DNA of 64,000 nt from Maribacter luteus (lineage in GTDB: Bacteria > Bacteroidota > Bacteroidia > Flavobacteriales > Flavobacteriaceae): positions 248,001 to 312,000 of the forward strand of contig NZ_WKJH01000002.1 in the NCBI RefSeq assembly GCF_009674825.1. Direction: 5' to 3'. Below, piece by piece: positions 37,171-45,857 of the stretch. Every line of letters begins with the position of its first letter. The stretch's first letter is position 1. Both the position numbers and the translations under genes were made by a program. The notes under the pieces were generated by a model that saw only the letters and a program-made list of their open reading frames with translations, did not search any database and was not told where the DNA came from.

Positions 37171-37295
37171 TAAACTGAAAAAACAAAAACACCCCTAAAC
37201 CCAACACTTTCATTTTTAACCTTTTATTAGGAGTACAGCAACACTAAAGAATCCATTTTTTACGTTATTGACAAAGAGGTAATTCTAAATACCGA

Positions 37296-37649
37296 ATGAC
37301 GATGAGAAGGGCGTTTTATATTTTCATGCTAATTCTTTTATGTTCCTTTGCCGGACAAGCACAGGATATTTCCCAAAATGGGAACCAAGTATCCCAAAAT
37401 AGCGTTGCCCAAAAAGTAAAGGTGTTCCCTAATCCTGCCACGAATGTGGTCAATATTCTTGGGCTCAAAAACAGTAATAGGGCCGATATCGTTATTTCGG
37501 ATGTATACGGGAACTCACTTTTGCGATATCAATGGCAAATAAAGACCAATGCACTGAACATTCCGATTGCATCTTTGAGTGCGGGCATTTATATGGTCAC
37601 CATTATTTCCCAAGAACAGAAAGTACAGACCAAGTTCTATAAAAAATAA
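37296..37649 (+). CDS. Minimal exported protein consisting of a T9SS type A sorting domain
   Basis: A 117-residue protein with a signal peptide (FYIFMLILLCSFAGQAQ), about 15 polar residues, and then a complete type IX secretion C-terminal sorting domain at about 41-117 (VKVFPNPATNVVNI, LSAGIYMVTI, KFYKK). There is no cargo domain between signal and tail, whereas typical substrates carry hundreds of residues there. It may be a surface-attached short peptide or a remnant of a larger substrate. The start is at 37296; an ATG two codons later is equally good. The terminator lies directly after the stop. Confidence 0.82.
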   Translation: MTMRRAFYIFMLILLCSFAGQAQDISQNGNQVSQNSVAQKVKVFPNPATNVVNILGLKNSNRADIVISDVYGNSLLRYQWQIKTNALNIPIASLSAGIYMVTIISQEQKVQTKFYKK

Positions 37650-37650
37650 A

Positions 37651-37679
37651 AAGACTACCTAAAAATTAGGTAGTCTTTA
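37651..37679. terminator. Bidirectional terminator between the T9SS-tail gene and the lipocalin-like gene
   Basis: AAAGACTACCTA/TAGGTAGTCTTT (12 bp) has a 5-base loop. The left A-run and right T-run let it serve both convergent genes. Confidence 0.85.
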
Positions 37680-37704
37680 AATCATATTGAATATATCTTA
37701 AAGT

Positions 37705-38205
37705 TTATTCCCTTATAAAAATTGCTTCCGCCCCATCCAGATTATCTTCATCTACAATTTCGGCTGGTATTGTCAGGGTATCACCATCTAATTTAATGGT
37801 AATTGTTTCCTCTAAACCGTTTTCATCAACAAAAGTCAATTGATCACCGTCTAGCTCCCAAACAGAAGAACTGGTCTCAACATCTGAAGGACATTCTATC
37901 AATAGACCGGTACCTTCGGCATTTATATCCCTTCCCGTTTCGGTAAAATCCTTTGCCGAAGCAGTTACCGTATTATCTGATTTAAAATCAAAAACAAGTA
38001 TTTCACAACCGGAAGCAACCAAAACCTCAATAACATCATTTGCCAATCTTATTTCGTCTGGTGAATCGGCATTGTCTATATTCAACTCTTGAAACTTCCA
38101 AGTCCCTACAATCGAATCCTCAGAAATCGCTTCATCTTCCTTATCCGTAGAACATGAAAACACCATGAATGCCGCTATGGCACATAAAAACAAATATCGT
38201 TTCAT
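37705..38205 (-). CDS. Lipocalin-like lipoprotein
   Basis: A 166-residue lipoprotein: the signal MKRYLFLCAIAAFMVFSC has its lipidation cysteine at position 18. The mature part is a lipocalin-like beta-barrel beginning with IVGTWKFQEL, the usual GxW motif of this fold, and ending with ELDGDQLTFVDENG and LTIPAEI. It is very acidic. Such proteins are numerous in Flavobacteriaceae, and the ligand is unknown. Two conserved cysteines (SGCEILVF and ECPSD) could form a disulfide. Confidence 0.78.
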   Translation of the reverse strand: MKRYLFLCAIAAFMVFSCSTDKEDEAISEDSIVGTWKFQELNIDNADSPDEIRLANDVIEVLVASGCEILVFDFKSDNTVTASAKDFTETGRDINAEGTGLLIECPSDVETSSSVWELDGDQLTFVDENGLEETITIKLDGDTLTIPAEIVDEDNLDGAEAIFIRE

Positions 38206-38280
38206 CTATTAGTTTAGTTTTATTAATATGAAAACAAAACGTAAAAATAGATGATCTATTATGTTCGCAGATATTGACGC

Positions 38281-40932
38281 CTATAGAATAAACCGATATG
38301 TAGCCTTGATCAGAAAGATATTCTGAGGCTTTTCATTGTTGAAAATATTGTCTTGTAGATCCTGAAAAAGCATCTCTCTAGGATTTCCCGATTGTGATAA
38401 ATCCTGCGACCATACCAGAAAAATCTCCGAGCCCGGAATGTATTCCCATCTCACGACCAAATTTGACCTAAATTGTACAAATGAAAAATCCGGATTATCA
38501 AAACTGAAGTCCGTTGTACCATCCAAATCATCATCCACAGCATATACATCTTCAGAAAGTGAAAGCTGATTTTCTAAAAATGGTGATATCCTATCATCAA
38601 AGTTTTTGGCCAGAGGATCTACCACTTCCTTGAAATTATTATATCTACCCCGGGAAATAAAAGGTTGCCCCCAATACTGAATGGTAAGATTTGGATTTAT
38701 GGTATAATTTAGACGGAATGACATACTCAAGGTTCGCTGTTCCACCGTACCGTTCAAATACCTCGTTTCGCCATTTACGTCCAAGTTATCTATATATTGT
38801 AATTTGTTTCTATTGGTTCCATACTCGGGAGAGGCGGAAATTCGCAAAGAGTTAAAAGGTTGATAAACTGCTCCAAATTCAACATAATAAGAACTGAATG
38901 AATTGTCAGATGCCTTGTTCCCGTTATGGAAAAATTCAAATCTCAGTTTTTTACGCTCGTCCATGCTAATGCCGTTCCAAAAAGACATCTGTGGAGACTC
39001 CCTTAATCTTGGCCCGCCACGTAACGCAAAATTAGAATAGGAAACAGGTTCTATATTAAAACCGAAATTACTGAACCAATTGTTTTTCCAGTTTTGCCAA
39101 GAATTGGTATTGAACATTAGGCTATTGAAATTACCCCCAAAATCCCAAACACTCCAATGATTGTAATTAATCCCAACCTTTCTAAAAGTTTTATCAGACT
39201 TTAAGGTTTGATACCCAATCCATGTATAATGGCGAATATCATCCGCCCTTCTTTGAAACCCGATATCGTTCAGCTCAAGTTCCGGAGAACGCCATGTTGC
39301 ACCGGTTTCGAACTTCCAATGCCCATTACCTATTTTCCCAAGTTGCAAATTACCTCCCGTACCGGTCAATGAAGTTCTTCCCGGGTCCAATTCTACATGG
39401 TCTGCCCCCACCCTTTGAAATAAATGCGCAATGGACTCTTGGGTGTTTCGGATAGCCTCCTCACTACCCATTACATGGCTCCATATCACATTTCCCCCTA
39501 CATACCAATCCCGATCATTCCATTGATGTTTAAAATCCAACCCTCCGGAATAGGCAGACTTATGTAAAAAATCGAGCTCCGGTGTCAATTGATTCCTATT
39601 TGTTGCCGTTAAAATGCCCCCCACAAAAGTATTGCGGTCATTGAAGTCTTTCTGTAAACGCCCCACAAAGTAGTTGGTCAGGGGTTCCACAACCTCTTTT
39701 CTACGTTCCCCATTATTTACAATAGTAGCTTGTTTTCTTGCCGTAACACTCTCTAACACACCAATAGACCATCCATTTTTGGTCTTACCGCTAAATTTGG
39801 CCGCCCCCAAAATATTGGCATTCTCAGGTTGATCAATAAATTCATTATCTAACAGATCAGGATACCCTTGCGGACTGCGGCCTATCCGCCTCGAATAAAA
39901 CAGGTTATCCGAACCAAAAGTATTACCTGCTTCCGAAGACGAAACCGTGTAATCAAAAATATTCTTATTCTCCACAAAGAACGGGCGTTGTTCCTCAAAA
40001 AAAATCTGAAAACCGTCCAAGGCAATGGCAGATGGATCTGCTTCTACCTGCCCAAAATCTGGATTAATGGTTACATCCATTGTCAAATCATTCGTTATTC
40101 CGATTTTAGCATCCAAACCTACCGTCAATTTCCCATCGCTCCCATCACGGAACGGATTACCTTCTTCCGCCTCATATGTTTTTACGCTGCCGACTGTATA
40201 TGGTTGTATCTCCAATTGATTCTGTGGCTCCAGATCCATTAACCCATGCAATTCCCCGAATTCGCTAACAAATCCACCGGTATCAGGTGGTAACCTTTGC
40301 CAAACCGAACGTTCCTCCTCCCTAAAATGCCTTCGCATTACTTCAAAGCCCCATACTTGTTCCTTGGATTTCCCGAATTTCAACTGGCTTAGGGGTATTT
40401 TCATTTCCGCCGTCCAACCTTCAGCATCTATATTGGTTTTGGTATACCAAATAGGGTTCCAACTATCGTCCTCATTTCCACCGTTATTGGACTCGAACAC
40501 ATCTCCCTTAACACCGGCAGCCGAAACTATAAACCCAAAGGCCGTGCGTTTGTCATAATAACTGTCGATGAATATTCCCACCCAATCCCCATCAAAACCA
40601 TCACGACGGGACAATCGCTTTACGATTTTATCCGGTTCATTGTCCAGACATTGTATTCCCACATAAATATACTTCCGATCATAGATAACCTTAAATCGGG
40701 TCTGGTTACTTGGTGGTGTATTCTCATCAGGCCTGGACTCAGTAAACCCATCTTCCCAAGAAACAATGTCCCAAGAAATATCATTAAGTTTCCCATCTAC
40801 AACGGGAGGTTCAACACTTTTTAAAGGTTTTGTCGTATAAACTCTTTTTGGAACAATAATAGTAGAGTCCTGTGCAATTGAAATAAATGGCACAATAAAG
40901 ACCATACAGATTAAAAGAAGGCTCGTTCTCAT
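38281..40932 (-). CDS. DUF5916 outer-membrane protein with CBM9-like N-terminal domain
   Basis: An 883-residue exported protein with signal peptide MRTSLLLICMVFIVPFISIAQ. Residues about 45-230 form a carbohydrate-binding family 9-like domain (PPVVDGKLNDISWD, VIYDRKYIYVGIQC). Residues about 240-883 are a DUF5916 region of many amphipathic strands ending in phenylalanine/leucine (LIKATYRFIL), typical of an outer-membrane beta-barrel with an aromatic C-terminus. The family is common in marine Bacteroidota. The substrate is unknown; a role in binding or transport of surface polymers is only an inference. It is a single gene divergent from rplM. Confidence 0.82.
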   Translation of the reverse strand: MRTSLLLICMVFIVPFISIAQDSTIIVPKRVYTTKPLKSVEPPVVDGKLNDISWDIVSWEDGFTESRPDENTPPSNQTRFKVIYDRKYIYVGIQCLDNEPDKIVKRLSRRDGFDGDWVGIFIDSYYDKRTAFGFIVSAAGVKGDVFESNNGGNEDDSWNPIWYTKTNIDAEGWTAEMKIPLSQLKFGKSKEQVWGFEVMRRHFREEERSVWQRLPPDTGGFVSEFGELHGLMDLEPQNQLEIQPYTVGSVKTYEAEEGNPFRDGSDGKLTVGLDAKIGITNDLTMDVTINPDFGQVEADPSAIALDGFQIFFEEQRPFFVENKNIFDYTVSSSEAGNTFGSDNLFYSRRIGRSPQGYPDLLDNEFIDQPENANILGAAKFSGKTKNGWSIGVLESVTARKQATIVNNGERRKEVVEPLTNYFVGRLQKDFNDRNTFVGGILTATNRNQLTPELDFLHKSAYSGGLDFKHQWNDRDWYVGGNVIWSHVMGSEEAIRNTQESIAHLFQRVGADHVELDPGRTSLTGTGGNLQLGKIGNGHWKFETGATWRSPELELNDIGFQRRADDIRHYTWIGYQTLKSDKTFRKVGINYNHWSVWDFGGNFNSLMFNTNSWQNWKNNWFSNFGFNIEPVSYSNFALRGGPRLRESPQMSFWNGISMDERKKLRFEFFHNGNKASDNSFSSYYVEFGAVYQPFNSLRISASPEYGTNRNKLQYIDNLDVNGETRYLNGTVEQRTLSMSFRLNYTINPNLTIQYWGQPFISRGRYNNFKEVVDPLAKNFDDRISPFLENQLSLSEDVYAVDDDLDGTTDFSFDNPDFSFVQFRSNLVVRWEYIPGSEIFLVWSQDLSQSGNPREMLFQDLQDNIFNNEKPQNIFLIKATYRFIL

Positions 40933-41106
40933 CTGAAATTCGTTTTTGATTGATTGATGTACCCTAAAGACAAGAGGAATTGAAAAACGTTACAGTACCG
41001 TCACTTTTTTTCTAGTATCAATAGGAATTTGTTTCCTTTTTTTGAAATTAAAACCAAGCTTCTGTACTTGCCTTTTTTTATTCGAAAAAATATTACGATT
41101 TTTGCA

Positions 41107-41137
41107 TTTGTATTTTTATATAATAATTGTACATTTG
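41107..41137 (+). promoter_or_regulatory. Promoter of rplM-rpsI
   Basis: TTTG at 41107-41110, a 19-base spacer and TACATTTG at 41130-41137 fit the Bacteroidota consensus closely. The start of transcription would be near 41143, giving a leader of about 40 bases before the GTG start of rplM. Confidence 0.75.
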
Positions 41138-41184
41138 CACCCCGTTTGTCGGGATTGGAGTATTTAATCAATAAAATTATTAGT

Positions 41185-41640
41185 GTGGACACATTAAGCT
41201 ACAAGACTATATCAGCCAACAAGGCTACTGTAAACAAGCAGTGGTTATTGGTTGATGCTGAAGGAGAGACATTAGGACGTCTAGCTTCTAAAGTTGCCAA
41301 ATTACTTAGAGGCAAACACAAACCTAATTTCACTCCCCATGTTGATTGTGGAGATAACATTGTTATCATCAATGCTGAAAAAATCACCCTTTCGGGGAAC
41401 AAGTGGGATAGCAAAACATACAGTCGTTATACAGGCTACCCAGGTGGTCAACGAACAACAAGTGTAAAACAGTTGTTGGACAAGAATCCTGGAAGAATCG
41501 TTGAAAAAGCCATTAAAGGTATGCTTCCTAAAAATAGGTTAGGTGCCGACCTTTTCAGAAACCTTAAGGTTTATGTTGGCCCAAATCACGAACAAGAAGC
41601 CCAAAAACCAACTGCAATAAATTTAAACGACCTTAAATAA
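41185..41640 (+). CDS. rplM: 50S ribosomal protein L13 (GTG start)
   Basis: Early-assembly protein of the large subunit. The 151 residues from GTG at 41185 (read as [16 protein letters not shown]) match the length and N-terminus usual for flavobacterial L13. The longer frame back to 41029 includes the promoter and is not coding. Typical segments are [29 protein letters not shown] and [10 protein letters not shown]. It ends by one-base overlap (TAATG) with rpsI, so the two are translationally coupled. Confidence 0.96.
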   Translation: MDTLSYKTISANKATVNKQWLLVDAEGETLGRLASKVAKLLRGKHKPNFTPHVDCGDNIVIINAEKITLSGNKWDSKTYSRYTGYPGGQRTTSVKQLLDKNPGRIVEKAIKGMLPKNRLGADLFRNLKVYVGPNHEQEAQKPTAINLNDLK

Positions 41641-42026
41641 TGGAAGTAATTCACAAAATAGGTAGAAGAAAAACGGCCGTAGCGCGAGTTTATCTTTCAG
41701 AAGGTAAAGGAGACATTACTGTAAACAACAGGGAATTGGCCAATTACTTTCCTACAGCAACACTTCAATACAAAGTGAAACAAGCTTTTGCATTGACCAA
41801 CACCGAAGATAACTACGATGTTAAGGTTAATGTTTATGGCGGTGGTATAACCGGACAGGCGGAAGCCATTCGTTTGGCACTTTCAAGAGCATTGTGTGAA
41901 ATCGACGAAGAAAACAGGGGCGCCCTTAAACCAGAAGGTTTATTGACAAGGGACCCAAGAATGGTGGAACGTAAGAAATTCGGACAGAAGAAAGCCCGTA
42001 AGAAGTTCCAGTTCTCAAAACGTTAA
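41640..42026 (+). CDS. rpsI: 30S ribosomal protein S9
   Basis: Small-subunit protein whose C-terminal arginine reaches the P-site tRNA. The 128 residues are full length: [13 protein letters not shown] at the N-terminus, [19 protein letters not shown] in the middle and the basic tail [12 protein letters not shown]. Its start overlaps the rplM stop by one base, and a terminator follows within 40 bases. Confidence 0.97.
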   Translation: MEVIHKIGRRKTAVARVYLSEGKGDITVNNRELANYFPTATLQYKVKQAFALTNTEDNYDVKVNVYGGGITGQAEAIRLALSRALCEIDEENRGALKPEGLLTRDPRMVERKKFGQKKARKKFQFSKR

Positions 42027-42039
42027 TATCAGGATTACC

Positions 42040-42063
42040 AGGTGCTCTTTTCGAAGAGCACCT
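42040..42063 (+). terminator. Terminator of rplM-rpsI
   Basis: AGGTGCTCTT/AAGAGCACCT (10 bp) is capped by a TTCG tetraloop, which is exceptionally stable in RNA, followed by TTATTATATTTTTT. Confidence 0.85.
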
Positions 42064-42194
42064 TTATTATATTTTTTAACTTGTTCATTGAAAGCCTCTT
42101 ACTGGGGCAATTAAAAAATCCCGATTTTCATTTCCTATGAAAATTAACGGTATAAAAACATATCGTAATAGGGTAAATTAGTTTAGCATCTAAA

Positions 42195-42226
42195 TGGTGA
42201 AGGCTTTGCGCTATAACGCAATACCA
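42195..42226 (+). promoter_or_regulatory. Possible structured leader of rpsB-tsf
   Basis: Nested pairings TGGT/ACCA (outer) and TTGCG-CTATAA-CGCAA (inner) lie 43-74 bases before the rpsB start. S2 often regulates its own operon through leader RNA in other bacteria. The stem here is short, so the call is tentative. Confidence 0.25.
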
Positions 42227-42268
42227 CTTCAACATTGCTAATTCAAAAGAACGTAAACTAAATTTAAA

Positions 42269-43351
42269 ATGGCGAAAGTCGAAGTAAAAGAATTATTGGA
42301 AGCTGGTGTGCATTTTGGACACCTTACAAGAAAGTGGAATCCTAACATGGCGCCCTACATCTACATGGAGCGTAACGGAATTCACGTCATCAACCTTTAC
42401 AAAACAGTTGCAAAATTAGATGAGGCCAATGAGGCTCTTAAGAAAATTGCTGCTTCAGGCCGAAAAATACTTTTCGTTGCCACAAAAAAACAAGCCAAGG
42501 ACATCGTTGCAGATAAAGTAGCAAAGGTAAACATGCCTTATATTACAGAAAGATGGCCTGGTGGAATGTTGACCAACTTCGTTACCATTCGTAAAGCTGT
42601 TAAGAAAATGGCTTCTATCGACAGAATGAAGAAAGACGGTACATTCAACACACTTTCTAAAAAAGAACGTTTACAAGTTGATCGTTTAAGGGCAAAATTA
42701 GAAAAGAACTTAGGTTCTATCTCTGAAATGACACGTCTACCCGGCGCTCTTTTCATTGTAGACACCATGAGAGAACACATCGCTGTTAAGGAGGCCCTTA
42801 AATTGAATATTCCGATTTTCGCAATGGTAGACACCAACTGTGACCCTAGGGATATTGATTACGTTATCCCTTCAAATGACGATGCATCAAAATCCATCGA
42901 TATCATCATGGGTCAAGTTACAGATGCCGTTGCAGAAGGTTTATCCGAGCGTAAAGCCGAGAAACAAAGCGAAGCCCCAAAAGCCAAGAAAGAAGAAAAA
43001 GCAGCTCCAGCACCAGCACCTACCCCAGCTCCTGAAGTAGTTGAGGAAAAAGCAGTTGAAGCTCCTAAGGTAGAGGCAGAGGAACCAGCAACAACCGAAG
43101 CTGACGACCTTACCAAGGTAGAAGGCATAGGCCCTAAAGCTGCCGAGGCTATCGTTAAAGCAGGAATCAAGACTTACGCACAATTAGCTGAGGCGAACGC
43201 TGACAACATTAAGGAAATCCTTACTGAAGCTAGCTCAAGAATGGCACATTTAGACCCAACCTCATGGCCTAAACAAGCTAAAATGGCCGCTGAAGGTAAA
43301 TGGGACGAGCTTAAAGAATGGCAAGACAACACCAAAGGTGGAGTTGAATAG
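42269..43351 (+). CDS. rpsB: 30S ribosomal protein S2 with C-terminal linker and helix-hairpin-helix-like domain
   Basis: Small-subunit head protein. Residues 1-230 are a standard S2 (HFGHLTRKWNPNMAPYI, RWPGGMLTNF, PGALFIVDTMREHIAV). An alanine/proline/glutamate-rich linker (about 231-277) follows, then a helix-hairpin-helix-like module at 278-345 (ADDLTKVEGIGPKAAEAI, GIKTYAQLAEA, SWPKQAK). E. coli S2 is 241 residues and this one is 360. The same kind of module ends ActC in this window. The extension is presumably exposed on the 30S surface. It is co-transcribed with tsf. Confidence 0.95.
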   Translation: MAKVEVKELLEAGVHFGHLTRKWNPNMAPYIYMERNGIHVINLYKTVAKLDEANEALKKIAASGRKILFVATKKQAKDIVADKVAKVNMPYITERWPGGMLTNFVTIRKAVKKMASIDRMKKDGTFNTLSKKERLQVDRLRAKLEKNLGSISEMTRLPGALFIVDTMREHIAVKEALKLNIPIFAMVDTNCDPRDIDYVIPSNDDASKSIDIIMGQVTDAVAEGLSERKAEKQSEAPKAKKEEKAAPAPAPTPAPEVVEEKAVEAPKVEAEEPATTEADDLTKVEGIGPKAAEAIVKAGIKTYAQLAEANADNIKEILTEASSRMAHLDPTSWPKQAKMAAEGKWDELKEWQDNTKGGVE

Positions 43352-43387
43352 TCTTTCGTCATAAACGACATTTCAATAAATAATAAC

Positions 43388-43408
43388 ATTGTCATAGACC
43401 ATGACAAT
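43388..43408 (+). other. Hairpin in the rpsB-tsf spacer
   Basis: ATTGTCAT/ATGACAAT (8 bp) has a 5-base loop and ends 17 bases before the tsf ATG. There is no T-run, so it is not a standard terminator. It may affect tsf translation or mRNA processing. Confidence 0.5.
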
Positions 43409-43425
43409 ATTAAAAAGTAAATAAA

Positions 43426-44250
43426 ATGGCTAAAATTACCGCCGCAGAAGTAAATAATTTAAGAAAGACCACTGGAGCAGGAATGATGGACTGCAAGAAT
43501 GCATTGGTCGAAGCAGAAGGCGATTTCGAAAAAGCAATTGAGATCCTTCGTAAAAAAGGTCAGAAAGTTGCTGCTAAAAGAGCAGATAGAGAGTCTTCTG
43601 AAGGAGCCGCTATAGCTAAAGTCAATGCTGACAACACTACAGGGGTCATTATCTCTTTGAACTGTGAAACCGATTTCGTTGCCAAAAATGACAGTTTCGT
43701 TAGTTTGGCCAATGACTTGGCTGAATTGGCCTTGGGTTGCGACAGTAAAGAAGATTTTCTTGCTGCTGACTTCAACGGGTTAAGTGTACAAGACAAACTA
43801 ACTGAGCAAACAGGTGTTATCGGTGAGAAAATCGAAATAGGAGGTTTTGCTAAATTAAATGCTCCTTTCGTTGGTTCATATATTCATGCAGGTAACAAAA
43901 TAGCTACTTTGTCGGGCCTTTCAGCTGCTGTTGATGGTGCTGATGTTGTTGCCAAAGATGTTGCCATGCAAGCTGCCGCGATGAATCCGGTTGCTTTGAA
44001 CGAAGATGGTGTTGACCAATCGGTTATCGATAAAGAAATCGAGATTGCGAAAGATCAATTACGTCAAGAAGGAAAACCTGAAGCAATGTTAGACAATATT
44101 GCCAAAGGTAAACTTAAAAGATTCTTCAAAGACAACACCTTGGTAAACCAAGATTTTATCAAAGATAGCAAGCAAAGTGTTGCCCAATACGTAAAATCGG
44201 TAAATGCCGATTTAACCGTAACTGGTTTCAAAAGGGTTGCTTTAGGTTAA
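43426..44250 (+). CDS. tsf: Elongation factor Ts
   Basis: Guanine-nucleotide exchange factor for EF-Tu. The 274 residues contain the N-terminal UBA-like region (VNNLRKTTGAGMMDCKNAL), the conserved TDFVAKND exchange core and the usual central MNPVALNEDGVD region. The C-terminal part KRFFKDNTLVNQDFIKD is the coiled-coil/C-terminal module. It lies 74 bases after rpsB and is followed by a strong terminator. Confidence 0.97.
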   Translation: MAKITAAEVNNLRKTTGAGMMDCKNALVEAEGDFEKAIEILRKKGQKVAAKRADRESSEGAAIAKVNADNTTGVIISLNCETDFVAKNDSFVSLANDLAELALGCDSKEDFLAADFNGLSVQDKLTEQTGVIGEKIEIGGFAKLNAPFVGSYIHAGNKIATLSGLSAAVDGADVVAKDVAMQAAAMNPVALNEDGVDQSVIDKEIEIAKDQLRQEGKPEAMLDNIAKGKLKRFFKDNTLVNQDFIKDSKQSVAQYVKSVNADLTVTGFKRVALG

Positions 44251-44272
44251 TTAAAGTTTCTTTATAAATATT

Positions 44273-44302
44273 AAAACCACCATACTTTCGTATGGTGGTT
44301 TT
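44273..44302 (+). terminator. Terminator of rpsB-tsf
   Basis: AAAACCACCATA/TATGGTGGTTTT (12 bp) with a 6-base loop is followed by TTATT, 23 bases after the tsf stop. Confidence 0.88.
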
Positions 44303-44377
44303 TTATTACTATTTATTTTGTGGCAACCTCTATGATTTAATCCCTATAAAGTGAATCGTAGCATAATTTTTTTTGCC

Positions 44378-44385
44378 TATTTTTG
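44378..44385 (+). promoter_or_regulatory. -7 box of pyrH
   Basis: TATTTTTG matches TAnnTTTG, 19 bases before the pyrH ATG. It excludes the earlier in-frame start at 44351, which lies upstream of the box. Confidence 0.55.
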
Positions 44386-44404
44386 TGTCAAACAATCACA
44401 AAGC

Positions 44405-45112
44405 ATGCAATACAAAAGAATACTTTTAAAACTAAGTGGCGAAGCCTTGATGGGCGAGAAACAATATGGTATCGACCCCAAAAGACTTGCGGAATATGCC
44501 CAGGAAATAAAAGAAGTCGTAGAAAAAGGCATGCAGGTTGCCATAGTCATTGGCGGCGGAAATATATTTAGAGGTTTAGCGGGTGCAAGTAATGGTATGG
44601 ACCGTGTTCAAGGCGATCATATGGGAATGCTGGCAACGGTAATCAATGGTCTTGCGCTTCAAAGTGCCTTAGAGATAGAAGGCGTTGAAACACGATTACA
44701 GTCAGCCATTAAAATCAATGAGGTGGCAGAACCCTTTATTCGCAGGCGGGCCATGAGACATTTAGAAAAAGGTAGGGTAGTGATTTTTGGTGGTGGAACC
44801 GGGAATCCGTATTTTACAACCGATTCAGCAGCTGTTTTGCGAGCAATCGAAATTGAAGCCGATGTTATCTTAAAAGGAACCCGGGTTGATGGTATTTATA
44901 CTTCCGACCCAGAGAAAAATAAAGATGCCACTAAGTTCGACAATATATCATTCAACGAAGTGTTAAGCAAAGGCTTAAAGGTCATGGACACAACAGCATT
45001 TACCTTGAGTCAAGAGAACGAACTTCCCATCATCGTTTTCGATATGAACAAAAAAGGAAACCTACTCCGAGTACTTGATGGGGAAAATGTAGGTACAAAA
45101 GTAAATCTATAG
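44405..45112 (+). CDS. pyrH: Uridylate kinase (UMP kinase)
   Basis: Phosphorylates UMP to UDP in pyrimidine synthesis; hexameric cytoplasmic enzyme of the amino-acid kinase fold, allosterically controlled by GTP/UTP. The start at 44405 ([17 protein letters not shown]) gives 235 residues. Conserved elements are [44 protein letters not shown] and [13 protein letters not shown]. It is followed by frr with a 42-base gap, the classic pyrH-frr pair. Confidence 0.96.
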   Translation: MQYKRILLKLSGEALMGEKQYGIDPKRLAEYAQEIKEVVEKGMQVAIVIGGGNIFRGLAGASNGMDRVQGDHMGMLATVINGLALQSALEIEGVETRLQSAIKINEVAEPFIRRRAMRHLEKGRVVIFGGGTGNPYFTTDSAAVLRAIEIEADVILKGTRVDGIYTSDPEKNKDATKFDNISFNEVLSKGLKVMDTTAFTLSQENELPIIVFDMNKKGNLLRVLDGENVGTKVNL

Positions 45113-45154
45113 TTTGGTACACTTTGTGCTAGTTTTATTTTTAAAGATTAAAAT

Positions 45155-45712
45155 ATGAACGAAGAAATTACATTCATTTTAGATGCAGCTAAAGAAAGTA
45201 TGGATGCAGCTATTGTCCATCTTCAAAAAGAATTTATAAAGATTCGTGCCGGTAAGGCAAACCCTTCCATGTTATCATCCGTAAAGGTTGATTATTACGG
45301 ATCACAAACCCCATTGTCACAGGTGGCCAACATCAATACTCCCGATGGCCGTACGTTATCGGTACAGCCATGGGAAAAGAACATGTTACAAGAAATAGAA
45401 AAGGCAATCATGAACGCCAATCTTGGATTCAATCCAATGAACAATGGTGACATGATCATCATCAATGTACCACCATTGACTGAAGAACGAAGGATTCAAT
45501 TGGCCAAACAAGCGAAGGCAGAAGCAGAACATGCTAAAGTCGGGGTGCGAAATGCCAGACAAGAAGCCAACAAAGAAATTCGTGATTCTGAAGATGCCTC
45601 TGAAGATCTTCAGAAAAATGCAGAAGTTGATGTACAGAATTTAACTGACAAATACATAAAAAAAATAGATGATTTCTTATCTGCCAAAGAAGAAGAGATC
45701 ATGAAGGTTTAA
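45155..45712 (+). CDS. frr: Ribosome recycling factor
   Basis: With EF-G splits post-termination ribosomes. The 185 residues form the three-helix-bundle domain I and a small domain II. Hallmarks are FIKIRAGKANPSMLSSVKV, the loop YYGSQTPLSQVANINTPDGR, PPLTEERRIQLAK and the C-terminal helix ending in IDDFLSAKEEEIMKV. A terminator lies 31 bases downstream. Confidence 0.97.
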   Translation: MNEEITFILDAAKESMDAAIVHLQKEFIKIRAGKANPSMLSSVKVDYYGSQTPLSQVANINTPDGRTLSVQPWEKNMLQEIEKAIMNANLGFNPMNNGDMIIINVPPLTEERRIQLAKQAKAEAEHAKVGVRNARQEANKEIRDSEDASEDLQKNAEVDVQNLTDKYIKKIDDFLSAKEEEIMKV

Positions 45713-45742
45713 GCAAACCGCAAACGATAGAAACAATAATAG

Positions 45743-45769
45743 AAAAAGCGCCCCAAAAGGGCGCTTTTT
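45743..45769 (+). terminator. Terminator of pyrH-frr
   Basis: AAAAAGCGCCC/GGGCGCTTTTT (11 bp) has a 5-base loop, and the T-run forms the right-hand base of the stem. Confidence 0.9.
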
Positions 45770-45831
45770 CCATCTCAATGGATTATGTTTTATTTAAGGC
45801 ACGCAATTTAGGAAGACAGCCAAGCATTCTT

Positions 45832-45839
45832 TACCTTTG
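45832..45839 (+). promoter_or_regulatory. -7 box of the MMPL exporter gene
   Basis: TACCTTTG matches TAnnTTTG and ends 18 bases before the ATG at 45858. No clear -33 box. Confidence 0.5.
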
Positions 45840-45857
45840 CGCTCGTAAAAATTCCTG

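Noticed and set aside
43388-43408. ATTGTCAT/ATGACAAT hairpin as a second site for the pckA regulator
   Set aside because: The half-sites are the same but in the opposite arrangement and lie within the rpsB-tsf transcript; an RNA hairpin or chance in AT-rich DNA is the simpler reading.
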